Origin: Candidatus Heimdallarchaeota archaeon
Lineage (GTDB): Archaea; Asgardarchaeota; Heimdallarchaeia; JABLTI01
Assembly: GCA_019056785.1 (NCBI GenBank)
Contig: DXJV01000069.1
Span: 1 to 44,628 of the forward strand
Direction of reading: 5' to 3'
DNA: 44,628 bases
This document shows positions 35,075 to 44,021 of the stretch, piece after piece. A program made the position numbers and the translations under genes. Position 1 is the first letter of the stretch, and every line of letters starts with the position of its first letter. Under the pieces are notes generated by a model, which made no database searches, was not told where the DNA came from, and saw only the letters and a list, made by a program, of their open reading frames with translations.

Positions 35075-36541
35075 ATGGGACTGAAAAAATTCATACAAAG
35101 TAGAAGCATCAGAACCAATATCATGGTTAGTTTTGTGCTCCTCTCACTATTATTCATTGGTGGAACTGGCGGGTTATCTTATCTTTTGTTTAAGCGTGCC
35201 GGCCAGGAAACGATAAGCGATAGCACAAGTGCTCTTGAGAAGCAAATAACTGAAAATATCAAAATTACTGCGGAAAAGAATGCAGAAATCATCTTTCAAA
35301 AGCTCTCCAATGCAGAATCGATGGTTAGATATGAGGCTTCTAATTTAGAATACCTCTTCTCTGATGAGAACCGCTTTGGACCACGATATACTTACTATGA
35401 CTATTGGTTTGAATACAATCTCTCAAACACACCGGCAGATACACATTACGATCCTTCTTACGGCATTCAAGTGAGTTATGATTATGCCAGCTATTATTTT
35501 GAGGGTTCAAATTCAACTCACTATTTACCCCAGAATTCCTTACAGAACAAAACCCTCAACACTGTTGCTGCGATGGATTATGTTTTTAAGGAGATCCATA
35601 ACAATGCGCCTGAATTCCGCTGGCTCTATATTGCCTTCGAATTGGCTGGTATCGATTTGTTCATCAATTACCCCGGTAGTGTTCTCTTGGGTGATGATGC
35701 AGAACGAAACAACGAACCTTATGAACCACATTTGGAGCCGTGGTATATAGATGTCAAAAGCGGTGACGGCCGGATTGTTTTCACCGAGCCTTATTTTGAC
35801 GAATTTGATGGTGTGCCCCTGATAACAATTGGTCGCGTGGCAAAATTCAGCAACGGTACAGATATTGGGGTGATTTGTGGCGACATCTCCATTGAAGACA
35901 TGGTGAATAAAATTGTTAATATCACTATCTTAGAGACAGGTTATGCCGCACTCATTAATTCCGATGGCTTGGTGGTTGCTCATCCAGAGTCTGCGCCGTC
36001 AATTGCTGACCCTAACTTCCCCTATATAAATGAAGTGGAAGTGAATTCAGACGACACATCAGCTCTCAATGCAACAGCGCTTTCCTTGATAACCTCTGGT
36101 GGTTCGGGGATTATTAAATACACCCGCAACGGCCAGGAACGATTCCTCGCTTATCAACCTGTAGGAAAAGGCGACTACATTAGCTTAATTATCCTCCCGG
36201 TCGATGAAGCGTTGGCCGGAATTGAACCAGTAGTCACAAGAATGAACAATGGTATTCGCACAAACCAAAACACCATTTGGATAATTGTTGCATCCAGTTT
36301 TGTAATAGGTATCACTGTAGGGCTAATTTTGACTGCATATATTACACGACCATTTACGCATCTTATTCAAGTGGCACGCTCGTTATCCACAAGGCGCGCA
36401 AGGAAAGACATAGAGCAAGGCTTGATGATGAAGATCGACCAACGGCTTTTAGAGAGCAACGACGAACTTGGCGAACTTACGAGAGCCTTTAAAGGCATGT
36501 TAGAATCGGTACAAGAAGCCGAACGGGAGAAAAACCATTAA
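35075..36541 (+). CDS. dCache-HAMP receptor without an output domain
   Basis: 488 aa. TM1 (~16-38), a double-Cache domain (~45-395) with EPWYIDV, TEPYFDEFDG and GVICGDISI, TM2 (~403-426) and HAMP (~427-480), then the chain ends. The Cache module is clearly paralogous to the preceding gene: FKEIHNNAPEFRWLYIAFEL vs FKNMHLANPNYIWIYAAFAD, and GRVAKFSNGTDIGV vs GRPVRYTNGTLIGV. With no output domain it probably forms a heterodimer with the Cache-TPR-VWA receptor 12 bp upstream, or modulates it. GAGGTGAT lies just before the start. The W-Y, Y and D of the amino-acid-binding dCache motif are recognisable, but not the Arg, so the ligand is uncertain. Confidence 0.85.
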   Translation: MGLKKFIQSRSIRTNIMVSFVLLSLLFIGGTGGLSYLLFKRAGQETISDSTSALEKQITENIKITAEKNAEIIFQKLSNAESMVRYEASNLEYLFSDENRFGPRYTYYDYWFEYNLSNTPADTHYDPSYGIQVSYDYASYYFEGSNSTHYLPQNSLQNKTLNTVAAMDYVFKEIHNNAPEFRWLYIAFELAGIDLFINYPGSVLLGDDAERNNEPYEPHLEPWYIDVKSGDGRIVFTEPYFDEFDGVPLITIGRVAKFSNGTDIGVICGDISIEDMVNKIVNITILETGYAALINSDGLVVAHPESAPSIADPNFPYINEVEVNSDDTSALNATALSLITSGGSGIIKYTRNGQERFLAYQPVGKGDYISLIILPVDEALAGIEPVVTRMNNGIRTNQNTIWIIVASSFVIGITVGLILTAYITRPFTHLIQVARSLSTRRARKDIEQGLMMKIDQRLLESNDELGELTRAFKGMLESVQEAEREKNH

Positions 36542-36576
36542 AACCTTCTCCCCTTTATTTTTCTTGGAGAAAAAGT

Positions 36577-38373
36577 ATGACTTGGACAATAGCAGATAGT
36601 AAGCTTGTTTATGGTGTTAATCAAAAGGACCTTTCCCACCTAGATATTTCTTCTAATGGAAAACTCGAATTAGTTATTGATGGAAAGAAAATCACTTTTG
36701 AGGAAATTGTTCGTCATTTTTGTACGACAACGAAGTATCAGGATTGTTCTTTTGCAATCCGTCTTCCACAATTAATTGTGAGTCAGATCAAGAAATTATT
36801 TACTTCTTTTAGAGTTGCCCGTGAAAAATATTCTTATAAAGGCAGCTACCATCCCATCTACCCAATTAAAGTGAACCATTCCAAATTCATAATCGATACG
36901 ATTCGAAAAGCTCACCCCAATTATGCCTTTGAATCGGGCACAAAATCAGAATTTATTCTGTTAAAAGAAGTCTTGAAAGATGAGAAGCATCGTTTAATTA
37001 TGTGTAATGGCAATAAAGACCATGAGTTCCTTGAAGAGATGAAAATTGCAATACGGGAAGGGTATACAATTTGCCTTTCAATAGAATCGGTGCAGGAATT
37101 AAAAGACACGTTAACAATTTTACCTCGCAAGGGTTTTCAACTTGCATTTCGCATTAAACCTTATGTATCCTTACATGGCCATTGGGGGACCTCTAGTAGT
37201 CGACATTCGAAGTTTGGACTTGCTATTGGCGAACTTGTTGAAGTGATGAATCTGCTTAAAGAGAGAAAGGCAACTTCACTTTTGACAACCCTTCATGCCC
37301 ACCCCGGTTCACAAATCACGAGTCTCCATGACATCGAAAATTACGCCCATTTCATGGCAACTGTTTTTCGTCTATTGCATGAGAATGGTCTTACAAACTT
37401 GCGAGCTATTAATTTCGGGGGTGGCTTGCCTATTGATTATGATAATCGTCTTGATAGCCTTTTTATGAAAAAATATGCTGATATTTTGGTAAAGGTTCTT
37501 GCCCAAGAATTACCTGCATTGCAACCTGAACTTTTAACTGAATCAGGGCGAGCTATTACAGCACTTTCTACAATTGTGGTTGTAAAAACAATAGACAGGT
37601 ATGCTGTCTTTCCTGAAAGTGCCATTGACGAACAACTTAAGAACCATTTTTGGTCAAAAGCGAAAACATTACTTCATGCGAAAAGTTCGAAAGAAGTTCT
37701 TGCTAACTGGCAGCAATGGGAAGACAGCCAATTGGTTTTGGACTCACTCCAACATTTGCATGATTTTGAGCATGTCACTCTTCTGTTAAAACGAAAGCTA
37801 CGCGAAGAATTCTTTCAACATAATGATTATCTCGAGTATCTTAATACTCCCGCAGCTAAGAGTTTGTTGAAACCTGAATATACTGTCCAAGGGAATTTTT
37901 CTATTTTTAATTCAATCTGTGATCTGGTTCTTGTAAGTCAGTATTTCCCGGTGATCCCGCTAAACAATTTACACCTTCAGCCGGAAACTCTTGTGAGACT
38001 TTTTGATATAACCTGCGATTCAGATGGTGTGGTAGATGTTTACAATGCCCCTGTGTCTGAGAAAAAGCTGGCAACAAAGGATCATTTTCAATTAACTTTC
38101 CCTAAAGAGTTAACCCTTGGAGGTATACCTGTCGGAAAAAAAGATGAGTTAATCGATAGCTATTTTGTTATTCCTCTTGCCGGAGCTTATCAAGATATTA
38201 TTGAATTTGATCATAACCTTCTTGGCGATTTACCCGATGTGCTTGTCACAGCCAGAACTGATTGGCAAATAACATTACTAACTGGTGCAGAATCAATTGG
38301 CGATATTTTGGAGGATCTGGGTTATCATTTTCCAAATAGTAACGATCCCTATTTTGATAATGGCGGGAAATAA
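36577..38373 (+). CDS. speA: Biosynthetic arginine decarboxylase-like enzyme (SpeA family)
   Basis: 598 aa, near the ~630 of SpeA. PLP lysine Lys98 is in HPIYPIKVNHSK. Other SpeA motifs: CNGNKD, FRIKPY, HSKFGLAIGE, LHAHPGSQI (family LHFHLGSQ), INFGGGLPIDYD, LTESGRAI and the C-terminal TCDSDGVVDVY with the active-site Cys from the partner subunit. The enzyme turns arginine into agmatine plus CO2, the first step of polyamine synthesis. Most archaea use a pyruvoyl-type decarboxylase instead, so a fold-III SpeA is noteworthy. GGAG lies 7 nt before the ATG, 35 bp after the Cache-HAMP gene, so it is probably in the same operon. True substrate could be another basic amino acid. Confidence 0.85.
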   Translation: MTWTIADSKLVYGVNQKDLSHLDISSNGKLELVIDGKKITFEEIVRHFCTTTKYQDCSFAIRLPQLIVSQIKKLFTSFRVAREKYSYKGSYHPIYPIKVNHSKFIIDTIRKAHPNYAFESGTKSEFILLKEVLKDEKHRLIMCNGNKDHEFLEEMKIAIREGYTICLSIESVQELKDTLTILPRKGFQLAFRIKPYVSLHGHWGTSSSRHSKFGLAIGELVEVMNLLKERKATSLLTTLHAHPGSQITSLHDIENYAHFMATVFRLLHENGLTNLRAINFGGGLPIDYDNRLDSLFMKKYADILVKVLAQELPALQPELLTESGRAITALSTIVVVKTIDRYAVFPESAIDEQLKNHFWSKAKTLLHAKSSKEVLANWQQWEDSQLVLDSLQHLHDFEHVTLLLKRKLREEFFQHNDYLEYLNTPAAKSLLKPEYTVQGNFSIFNSICDLVLVSQYFPVIPLNNLHLQPETLVRLFDITCDSDGVVDVYNAPVSEKKLATKDHFQLTFPKELTLGGIPVGKKDELIDSYFVIPLAGAYQDIIEFDHNLLGDLPDVLVTARTDWQITLLTGAESIGDILEDLGYHFPNSNDPYFDNGGK

Positions 38374-38491
38374 AAGCCGGTTTAGAACATTAAACTTGCC
38401 AGAAAAATGTGCTTGTGTTCGATTAATAACAATCTCAAGAATTATAAAGTACATGAAATGGTAAATTATTTGTTCTATTGGAGATGTCCTC

Positions 38492-39874
38492 TTGGCTCAT
38501 GATCAACCTTTATTTCAAAAAGTTGGAAACAAAATTTATTTCGATGGGCAAGATTTGACATTGCTCGTTTCCGAGAAAGTAAAAACACCTGTCTATCTTT
38601 TTAGCGAAAGGGAACTCCACCGTAATATAGATCGACTGCAAAATGCGTTTAGAAAAAATTATCCTAATGTTTCGATAGCCTATTCAATGAAGAATAACAG
38701 CCTTCCGGAAATTGTTAGTATCATTGCCCAACGACTCGAGTCATTTGAAATAAATTCTTTGAAGGAACTACAAATTCTCGAGATGCTTGCGAAAAAAAAC
38801 GGTTCAAAATTCCACCCTATCACAACAACACTTTACAAGCCACCAGAATTTATTGCAAAAATGATTTCCAGCGAATTTTTCAGTGAACCTCTTTTTGCTA
38901 TTGATTCTTTTCAAGATTTCCGAATAGTAAAGAAGGTTGCAGAGCAATTTAAAAAGCGGGTTAACGTTCTTGTTCGTGTAAATCCCGGGCTCGAGACTTC
39001 TTCCCGTGATGCAGTGTTTGCTTCTGCTGGGCTTAATTCGAAATGTGGCTTGCCAATTGGCACCATTGCTTCTTTAATGGAAATGAATAAAACCTCACTT
39101 ACAAACACAATTTTAACTGAACCTCCTGTTGAACAAACAAAAGAAACTGCTGAATATATAATCCAAGAAATTAGCAAAAGTAACTGGCTAAACTTGCAGG
39201 GACTTCATTTTCATACCGGAAGTCAAATAACTGATTTAGATTATTTTAACAATGTTTACGAAATTGCTGCACTCTTTTACAAATGGGTGAAAAACGAATT
39301 CGCAACGGAACTTACGATTCTAGACCTCGGAGGTGGCTATCCTGTACAATACTCACCAGCAGATAAGGTTCCTTCTTTGGATGCCATTGCAAATTGTCTC
39401 AGCACGCATTTGAAGAAGCATGCTATCGCCCCAGAAGTCATCCTCGAAAGTGGGCGATATATTACTGCAAGTGCCGGGATATTATTAACGACAGTCAAAT
39501 TAATAAAACAACTTCTAACTGGGCAGAGACTTGCTGTGTTGGACTTCTCTGTTTACAGCGACTTGTTGGATACGCTCACTGCAAAGTGGTTTTATCAACC
39601 GATTCTCGTGAATAACCTTCCCCAAGAAACGCAAACTAATCCTGGGATCTGTTATGAGCTTGTGGGTTGCACAAACGATGTTTTGGATCGTTTGCCCTCT
39701 TATCTTGATACATCAAGTAGTAGTTTTTCTGAAAATATCAATGGGCATTGTTTTCCTCGAGAGCTAAAGGAAGGAGATTTAATCGCCATTAAAAATGCAG
39801 GTGCTTATACTACTTGTTTCAATTCTGAGTATAGTGGTAAACCTATCTCAGCGAAATTTATTCTTAAAAAATGA
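38492..39874 (+). CDS. Fold-III PLP decarboxylase of the LysA/ornithine decarboxylase group
   Basis: 460 aa. PLP lysine Lys67 is in IAYSMKNNSLPE; GLHFHTGSQITDLDYF, LDLGGGYPVQY, LESGRYI and the C-terminal GCTNDVLDR (active-site Cys region) and KNAGAYTTCFNSEYSGKP follow the LysA/ODC pattern. The order is that of diaminopimelate decarboxylase (~420 aa), but the substrate-binding stretch is divergent and a ~40-residue insert lies between VNPG and the HFHTGSQ motif. It might instead be an ornithine or carboxynorspermidine decarboxylase. The TTG start has GGAG about 8 nt upstream, and the gene follows speA by 118 bp. A role in polyamine or lysine metabolism is likely. Confidence 0.8.
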   Translation: MAHDQPLFQKVGNKIYFDGQDLTLLVSEKVKTPVYLFSERELHRNIDRLQNAFRKNYPNVSIAYSMKNNSLPEIVSIIAQRLESFEINSLKELQILEMLAKKNGSKFHPITTTLYKPPEFIAKMISSEFFSEPLFAIDSFQDFRIVKKVAEQFKKRVNVLVRVNPGLETSSRDAVFASAGLNSKCGLPIGTIASLMEMNKTSLTNTILTEPPVEQTKETAEYIIQEISKSNWLNLQGLHFHTGSQITDLDYFNNVYEIAALFYKWVKNEFATELTILDLGGGYPVQYSPADKVPSLDAIANCLSTHLKKHAIAPEVILESGRYITASAGILLTTVKLIKQLLTGQRLAVLDFSVYSDLLDTLTAKWFYQPILVNNLPQETQTNPGICYELVGCTNDVLDRLPSYLDTSSSSFSENINGHCFPRELKEGDLIAIKNAGAYTTCFNSEYSGKPISAKFILKK

Positions 39875-39897
39875 CCTTTTCTTTCATATATACGGTC

Positions 39898-39906
39898 TTA
39901 TTTAAA
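39898..39906 (+). promoter_or_regulatory. TATA box of the small membrane protein gene
   Basis: TTATTTAAA lies 32-40 bp before ATG 39938, directly after the stop of the decarboxylase, so the next gene starts a new transcript with a very short leader. Confidence 0.5.
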
Positions 39907-39937
39907 TTGCTAAGTAGTCCTATTTATTGTGAGACTT

Positions 39938-40297
39938 ATGACATATCGTGATAGGCGATTATTGAATCTTGTTTTGCTTATTGTCGTTGTAGCAATGATA
40001 ACTGTTACAGCTTTAGCCATTATTATTACAAATGCCATTATCAATCACTGGGGCTTCTTTGAGATTTCATTGTCAATCGGAATAACTTTGATAATTATTG
40101 GTGGGCTTGGGGTTTTTGGTAGTTATCTCGGAGCTTATTCTGTCTCCAGTTTTGCAGCTCATGCGCGTTATCCCGAAATGGCAACAGTAGAGTCAAACTA
40201 TGCTTTTAAACGCCGACAGAAATTCCCAATTATAAGTATTGCATTAATGGCTCTTGGCGCCATCTTTGCCGGCATTGGCTTGATTGGGATATTCTGA
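39938..40297 (+). CDS. Small three-helix membrane protein
   Basis: About 119 aa from ATG 39938; GTG 39929 is an alternative. It has three hydrophobic segments: LNLVLLIVVVAMITVTALAI (~9-32), WGFFEISLSIGITLIIIGGL (~38-65) and FPIISIALMALGAIFAGIGL (~92-117). The two ends are basic (TYRDRR and YAFKRRQK), which sets the likely orientation with those loops in the cytosol. No known motif; I do not recognise the family. It stands between the decarboxylase and the methyltransferase and has its own TATA box. Confidence 0.65.
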   Translation: MTYRDRRLLNLVLLIVVVAMITVTALAIIITNAIINHWGFFEISLSIGITLIIIGGLGVFGSYLGAYSVSSFAAHARYPEMATVESNYAFKRRQKFPIISIALMALGAIFAGIGLIGIF

Positions 40298-40379
40298 AGA
40301 TTTGGCTAATAATCCTGTTTTGTTTTTAGCGAAGATAACAATCTTTTTTTATCTTTAGTTTTCTCATCAGCTGATTTCA

Positions 40380-41195
40380 ATGAAGAAAGAATTTTTTGAT
40401 GCCAACCAAAAGCTTTGGGATGAATACGCCCTTGCCCATTTCAGTTCCAACTTTTATAATGTTAAAGGATTCCTCAATGGGGAAACAACTTTAAAATCTT
40501 TTGAACTCGAGGAATTAACTGACGTAAAGAGTAAAACGTTGTTGCATTTACAATGCCATTTTGGTTTGGACACTCTTTCATGGGCTCGAGAAGGAGCAAT
40601 TGTTACAGGAGTAGACTTTTCTCTGGAAGCAATTCGTCTTGCTAAACAACTCGCAGAAAAAGCACACCTTAAAGCAACCTTCATCCAATCCGATGTCTAC
40701 AAGCTCCCTGAAAAACTAAGCAAGAAATTCGACATTGTGTATACCTCTTTCGGAGTCATCGTCTGGCTACCTGATCTAATTAAATGGGCTCGAGTCATTA
40801 GTCACTTTCTCAAACCTAGGGGGAAGTTTTACTTTGCAGAATTCCATCCTTTCGTTCAGATTTTCGATGAAGAAGACCCTTCCGGTTTAAAATTAAAGTA
40901 TGATTACTTCCCAAATGCAGAACCTCACATTTTTGAAAACTCGAGTGGTGGCTCATATGCAACAAGTGATGAGCGTATTAAACAACCTGTTTCTTACGAA
41001 TGGCAGCATTCTCTCTCTGAAATTTTCAATTCGTTAATTAAGGCAGGACTCAGAATAGACTCCTTTAATGAATACCCTATCACCTTTTTCCCACAATTCC
41101 CCTTTGCAGTAAAACAAGAAGATGGTACCTGGCATTTACCTTCCCTCCCAGCTAAGCTTCCGCTTACCTTCTCTCTTCTTGCCACCAAAGTTTAA
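40380..41195 (+). CDS. Class I SAM-dependent methyltransferase
   Basis: 271 aa. Motif I LLHLQCHFGLDTLSWAREGA (variant of LDLGCG.G), the acidic end of strand 2 in VTGVDFSLEAI, IQSDVYKLPE, motif IV FDIVYTSFGVIVWLPDL and the post-motif KPRGKFYFAEFHP identify a Methyltransf_11/25-like small-molecule enzyme. The LQCHFGLDT form is typical of a widespread subgroup annotated only as methyltransferase. The acceptor is unknown. The gene has no close operon partner. Confidence 0.85.
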   Translation: MKKEFFDANQKLWDEYALAHFSSNFYNVKGFLNGETTLKSFELEELTDVKSKTLLHLQCHFGLDTLSWAREGAIVTGVDFSLEAIRLAKQLAEKAHLKATFIQSDVYKLPEKLSKKFDIVYTSFGVIVWLPDLIKWARVISHFLKPRGKFYFAEFHPFVQIFDEEDPSGLKLKYDYFPNAEPHIFENSSGGSYATSDERIKQPVSYEWQHSLSEIFNSLIKAGLRIDSFNEYPITFFPQFPFAVKQEDGTWHLPSLPAKLPLTFSLLATKV

Positions 41196-41380
41196 TTTCT
41201 CAGTTTTTTCAACCACAAAACCTTTTTATTTAGCTAAGTAATAATTTAATGTTTGTTGAAAAAAGCTGAATGAATAGTAATCTATCCATATTACAAGGAT
41301 ATTACAATCATATCTATATGGGTTCGTCCTTCAATAGTGAACAGGTCTTTAATAATCACTAAAAGAGAGCGCGTAAAAAA

Positions 41381-41581
41381 ATGGAAGAGTCTCAAGAAGA
41401 GTTTAATAAAGAATTAATTAAAACGCTTCAAAAACTCGTGAGCCCAAAACGCTTAAATCACATCTATGATCGGGTGATTTCTCTACAAACAAACAAAAAA
41501 ACTCTGGAACATCAACAATATGTTTTGGGAATCATTCAAGATTATATCAAAGAAATTGATGGCTATTTAAGCGAGCGGTAA
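41381..41581 (+). CDS. Small helical hypothetical protein
   Basis: 66 aa, charged and helical (EEFNKELIKTLQKLVSPKRL, then YVLGIIQDYIKEIDGYLSER), with no membrane segment. It has normal codon use and is followed by a convincing terminator hairpin, which supports a real gene. The upstream 185 bp hold a long inverted repeat (TTTTTTCAAC near 41200-41211 and GTTGAAAAAA near 41255-41264) that may end the methyltransferase transcript. Function unknown. Confidence 0.5.
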   Translation: MEESQEEFNKELIKTLQKLVSPKRLNHIYDRVISLQTNKKTLEHQQYVLGIIQDYIKEIDGYLSER

Positions 41582-41608
41582 TTGTAAGTTAAAAAAGAAG
41601 GGAATAGA

Positions 41609-41634
41609 AGGACAGCATTTGTCCTCCTCTTTTT
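41609..41634 (+). terminator. Hairpin and T-tract between convergent genes
   Basis: AGGACA (41609-41614) pairs with TGTCCT (41620-41625) across a 5-nt loop and is followed by CCTCTTTTT. It ends the small plus-strand gene and may also stop the convergent epimerase transcript. Confidence 0.6.
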
Positions 41635-41639
41635 CCTAT

Positions 41640-42725
41640 CTAACCTGTTTTGCTTGAGTTTTTAGCAATTGTTTTCTCATTGGTTTCTATATCGCTTGAT
41701 TTCTTCTGGAGTTTAAGAGCAGGTTTCTTCTTGGCATACATGTACTCCTTAATGGATTTGATATGTGCTTGATAGTATTTCGATTGTTTAAGAAGATAAC
41801 TTCTAATGGCGGGCCGGAAAAGCACTATCAGTGGTTTTAACCAGCGGAACCGCTTTTTAATATCATGGAGAAGGTCATCAAAAGTTCGCCGTTGAAAGTG
41901 TAAAAGTTGTTGGGTCTCTGTAGTGTCCATATACCCACAATGGAATGGCTCTGTGCCAAAAGCCTCTTCTGGAAGCCGGCCAATACCCATTTCATCAAGA
42001 ATTCTTCCGACATATTCACTGTATGGTACACGACATTGTTCACCACCGCCAATGTGAAGGATTTTTCCCCATACCTTAGTGCTTTCAATAGCATTTGCTA
42101 AAGCAAAACCAGTGTCTAAAGTGTGGCACAATTCCATTGGCGTGTCCAAGGGAACATCGAACATTATGGGATCAAGTTTCAGATCAAATGGTGGGATTGC
42201 TGCAAAGCGGAAAATAACATATGTTAGTCCAGACTCTTTTAGCATTTTTTCACATTTGATCTTATGTCTCGCATAATGATCATGGGGACTTGGTTTGATT
42301 TCATCTGTCGTTTTAATGATATAGTCAAATCCCTTTTCTCGGACATCACCATACACTGCAACAGATGACGAGAAAATAATCTTTGGCGGTTTCTTTTGTT
42401 GCTTGGCAGCGATAATGATGTTTTCTGTTCCGCCTACATTCACAGGTTCCGCTATTTCAGGGTGTTTATTTGCAAATGGGGGGATGATTGCTCCCAGATG
42501 GATGATTACATCTACTCCATTCACTGCTCGTTCTACATCAACGTAATTGGTTAAATCGCCCCAAAAAATCTCAACTTTTTCATTTAAACGTTTATACTTT
42601 TTCGCAAGTCGCTTGTTCCTTTTTGTGGGGAGATCAAAGCATCGAATGGTACGCTCTCGTTTTACTAGCTCATTTAATGTACTGGTGCCGACATTTCCAA
42701 ATGCACCGGTTAATAATATTTTCAT
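41640..42725 (-). CDS. NAD-dependent epimerase/dehydratase (extended SDR)
   Basis: 361 aa. Rossmann motif LLTGAFGNVGTSTL (GxxGxxG variant), WGDLTNYVDVERAV (strand 3 Asp), VDVIIHLGAIIPP, FSSSVAVYGD and the catalytic YxxxK in YARHKIKCEK are all in place for an extended short-chain dehydrogenase. Typical substrates are nucleotide sugars (UDP-glucose 4-epimerase-like), but sterol or ubiquinone-subunit-like members share the fold. A ~60-residue basic C-terminal tail (RPAIRSYLLKQSKYYQAHIK and beyond) is not part of the usual domain. It is transcribed alone towards the small gene. Confidence 0.82.
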   Translation of the reverse strand: MKILLTGAFGNVGTSTLNELVKRERTIRCFDLPTKRNKRLAKKYKRLNEKVEIFWGDLTNYVDVERAVNGVDVIIHLGAIIPPFANKHPEIAEPVNVGGTENIIIAAKQQKKPPKIIFSSSVAVYGDVREKGFDYIIKTTDEIKPSPHDHYARHKIKCEKMLKESGLTYVIFRFAAIPPFDLKLDPIMFDVPLDTPMELCHTLDTGFALANAIESTKVWGKILHIGGGEQCRVPYSEYVGRILDEMGIGRLPEEAFGTEPFHCGYMDTTETQQLLHFQRRTFDDLLHDIKKRFRWLKPLIVLFRPAIRSYLLKQSKYYQAHIKSIKEYMYAKKKPALKLQKKSSDIETNEKTIAKNSSKTG

Positions 42726-43096
42726 TTTTTTATTACATGCCTCCGTATTGCTTGAAGCATTTTGAACTCTGACTAGGTTTCTCTTGTGTTTCTATTTTTG
42801 CAATAGCTTCATGAGTACATGTAAATTTCCAGGCTCTTCTTCTAGAGCCTTGTTTACACCACCATTCAATTGCTGTAATAATTAGAATCCAAGGACCTAA
42901 CTCAAGGCTTTTCTTCTTTTTTTATTGGTGGTAATAATTTTGGTATAACGCTATAATCATTAGTAAAGCCTAATTGGTTAGACCTCTAACTGATATTGTT
43001 ATCTTAAGTATATAAACCTTGGCAAATGTCATAAAATAGGGAAAAGTAATTTTTGAGGGATTGAAAGATAAATAAGGGAAAAGGAAAAGTAAGCAA
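42726..43096. other. 371-bp divergent intergenic region with a hairpin and a TATA box
   Basis: No ORF of note. It holds a perfect 7-bp hairpin AGGCTCT / AGAGCCT at 42831-42850 (6-nt loop) and a short inverted repeat GTTAG acct CTAAC at 42977-42990. About 18 bp further is a good archaeal TATA box AGTATATAAACC (43008-43019) serving the MBL gene, which leaves a leader of about 60 nt. Confidence 0.55.
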
Positions 43097-43099
43097 GTG

Positions 43100-44002
43100 A
43101 TGAAAATGTCTCCTACAAAAGTTGGTTCGAGAGGCTTTGTCTTTACGTTTGACGATTTGTCAACCCCTGAAGTAGCCTGTCCAACAAATGTTTATTTAAT
43201 TGATGGAAAAAAGCACATTTTTTTATGTGACACGTTCCTTGGCCCCCAGTCGATGGAACAAATTATTGCTTTTATGAAGAGGGAATTAGAAGAGAAACCT
43301 CTGGTGATTTTTAATTCTCATTATGATTATGACCATCATTGGGGTAACTGTGCGTTCTCTAAGTATGAAATGATCCTTAGTAGCAAGTTTTGTTATGAAC
43401 GAATGGCTGCTGTGGGCGAAGCCGAGCTCAAATTATACGAAAAATGGAAAAGAGGTAATGTGAAGATAGTGCTGCCTACAAAGGTATTCGAAAAGGATTA
43501 CACTTTTCCGGATGATGGCGTAAAATTTTTCCACTCACCCGGGCATACCCATGATTCTTCCTCTTGTTATGATGAGGTTGACAAGATTCTCTTTGCGGCA
43601 GATAATGTTGAAGAACCAATTCCTTATGTTCGCTCCGATTTGGAAGGCATTCAAACCTATCTTAAAACTTTGAAAGGATATCTCGAGTATGATTTTACAA
43701 CCCTCATTCCGGGGCATGGTTCTATTTCTGACCAACGACTTCTCAAAACCAATCTCTCCTATCTGGCAAACCTTCTAGATGAGAATGATGGCAGTCTGAA
43801 CCTTCTCTTGAAGGACGATCATTCCAAAGCTATTCACTTGCAAAACCTATATACAATAGCCGAAGAATATGTTAAAAAAAGCAAGAACAATTTAGCGATA
43901 AAATTCTTGCAAAGAACAATTGAGTTTGCGAATAAAGAACATCTTCTCGATGCTTCAATTATAACGAAACTCGAAGGAAAAATTTCCAATTTAAAGAAAT
44001 AA
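43100..44002 (+). CDS. Metallo-beta-lactamase-fold hydrolase with helical C-terminal tail
   Basis: About 300 aa; GTG 43097, ATG 43100 and ATG 43106 are adjacent candidates. Metal motif HYDYDHHWGN (HxxxDHxxG, a HxHxDH variant), FHSPGHTHDSSS (His), LFAADNVEE (bridging Asp) and LIPGHGSISD (last His) show an intact binuclear site. The first His of HxHxDH is Tyr here (SHYDYDHH), as in several MBL subfamilies. The C-terminal ~65 residues look like a TPR-like helical pair (LQNLYTIAEEYVKKSKNNLA). It could be a hydrolase of thioesters, lactones or phosphodiesters; the substrate is unknown. Confidence 0.85.
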   Translation: MKMSPTKVGSRGFVFTFDDLSTPEVACPTNVYLIDGKKHIFLCDTFLGPQSMEQIIAFMKRELEEKPLVIFNSHYDYDHHWGNCAFSKYEMILSSKFCYERMAAVGEAELKLYEKWKRGNVKIVLPTKVFEKDYTFPDDGVKFFHSPGHTHDSSSCYDEVDKILFAADNVEEPIPYVRSDLEGIQTYLKTLKGYLEYDFTTLIPGHGSISDQRLLKTNLSYLANLLDENDGSLNLLLKDDHSKAIHLQNLYTIAEEYVKKSKNNLAIKFLQRTIEFANKEHLLDASIITKLEGKISNLKK

Positions 44003-44021
44003 CACTTCTCGGGCATATATC

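Noticed and set aside
36546..36571. TTCTCC/GGAGAA hairpin that could hide the speA ribosome binding site
   Set aside because: Only a 6-bp stem with a 14-base loop; any pyrimidine tract could pair with an SD this way.
24391..41350. GTGAACAGGT shared by the regions upstream of the HEAT gene (~24.4 kb) and the small ORF (~41.3 kb)
   Set aside because: The match is 10 bp and the flanks do not align, so chance is enough to explain it.
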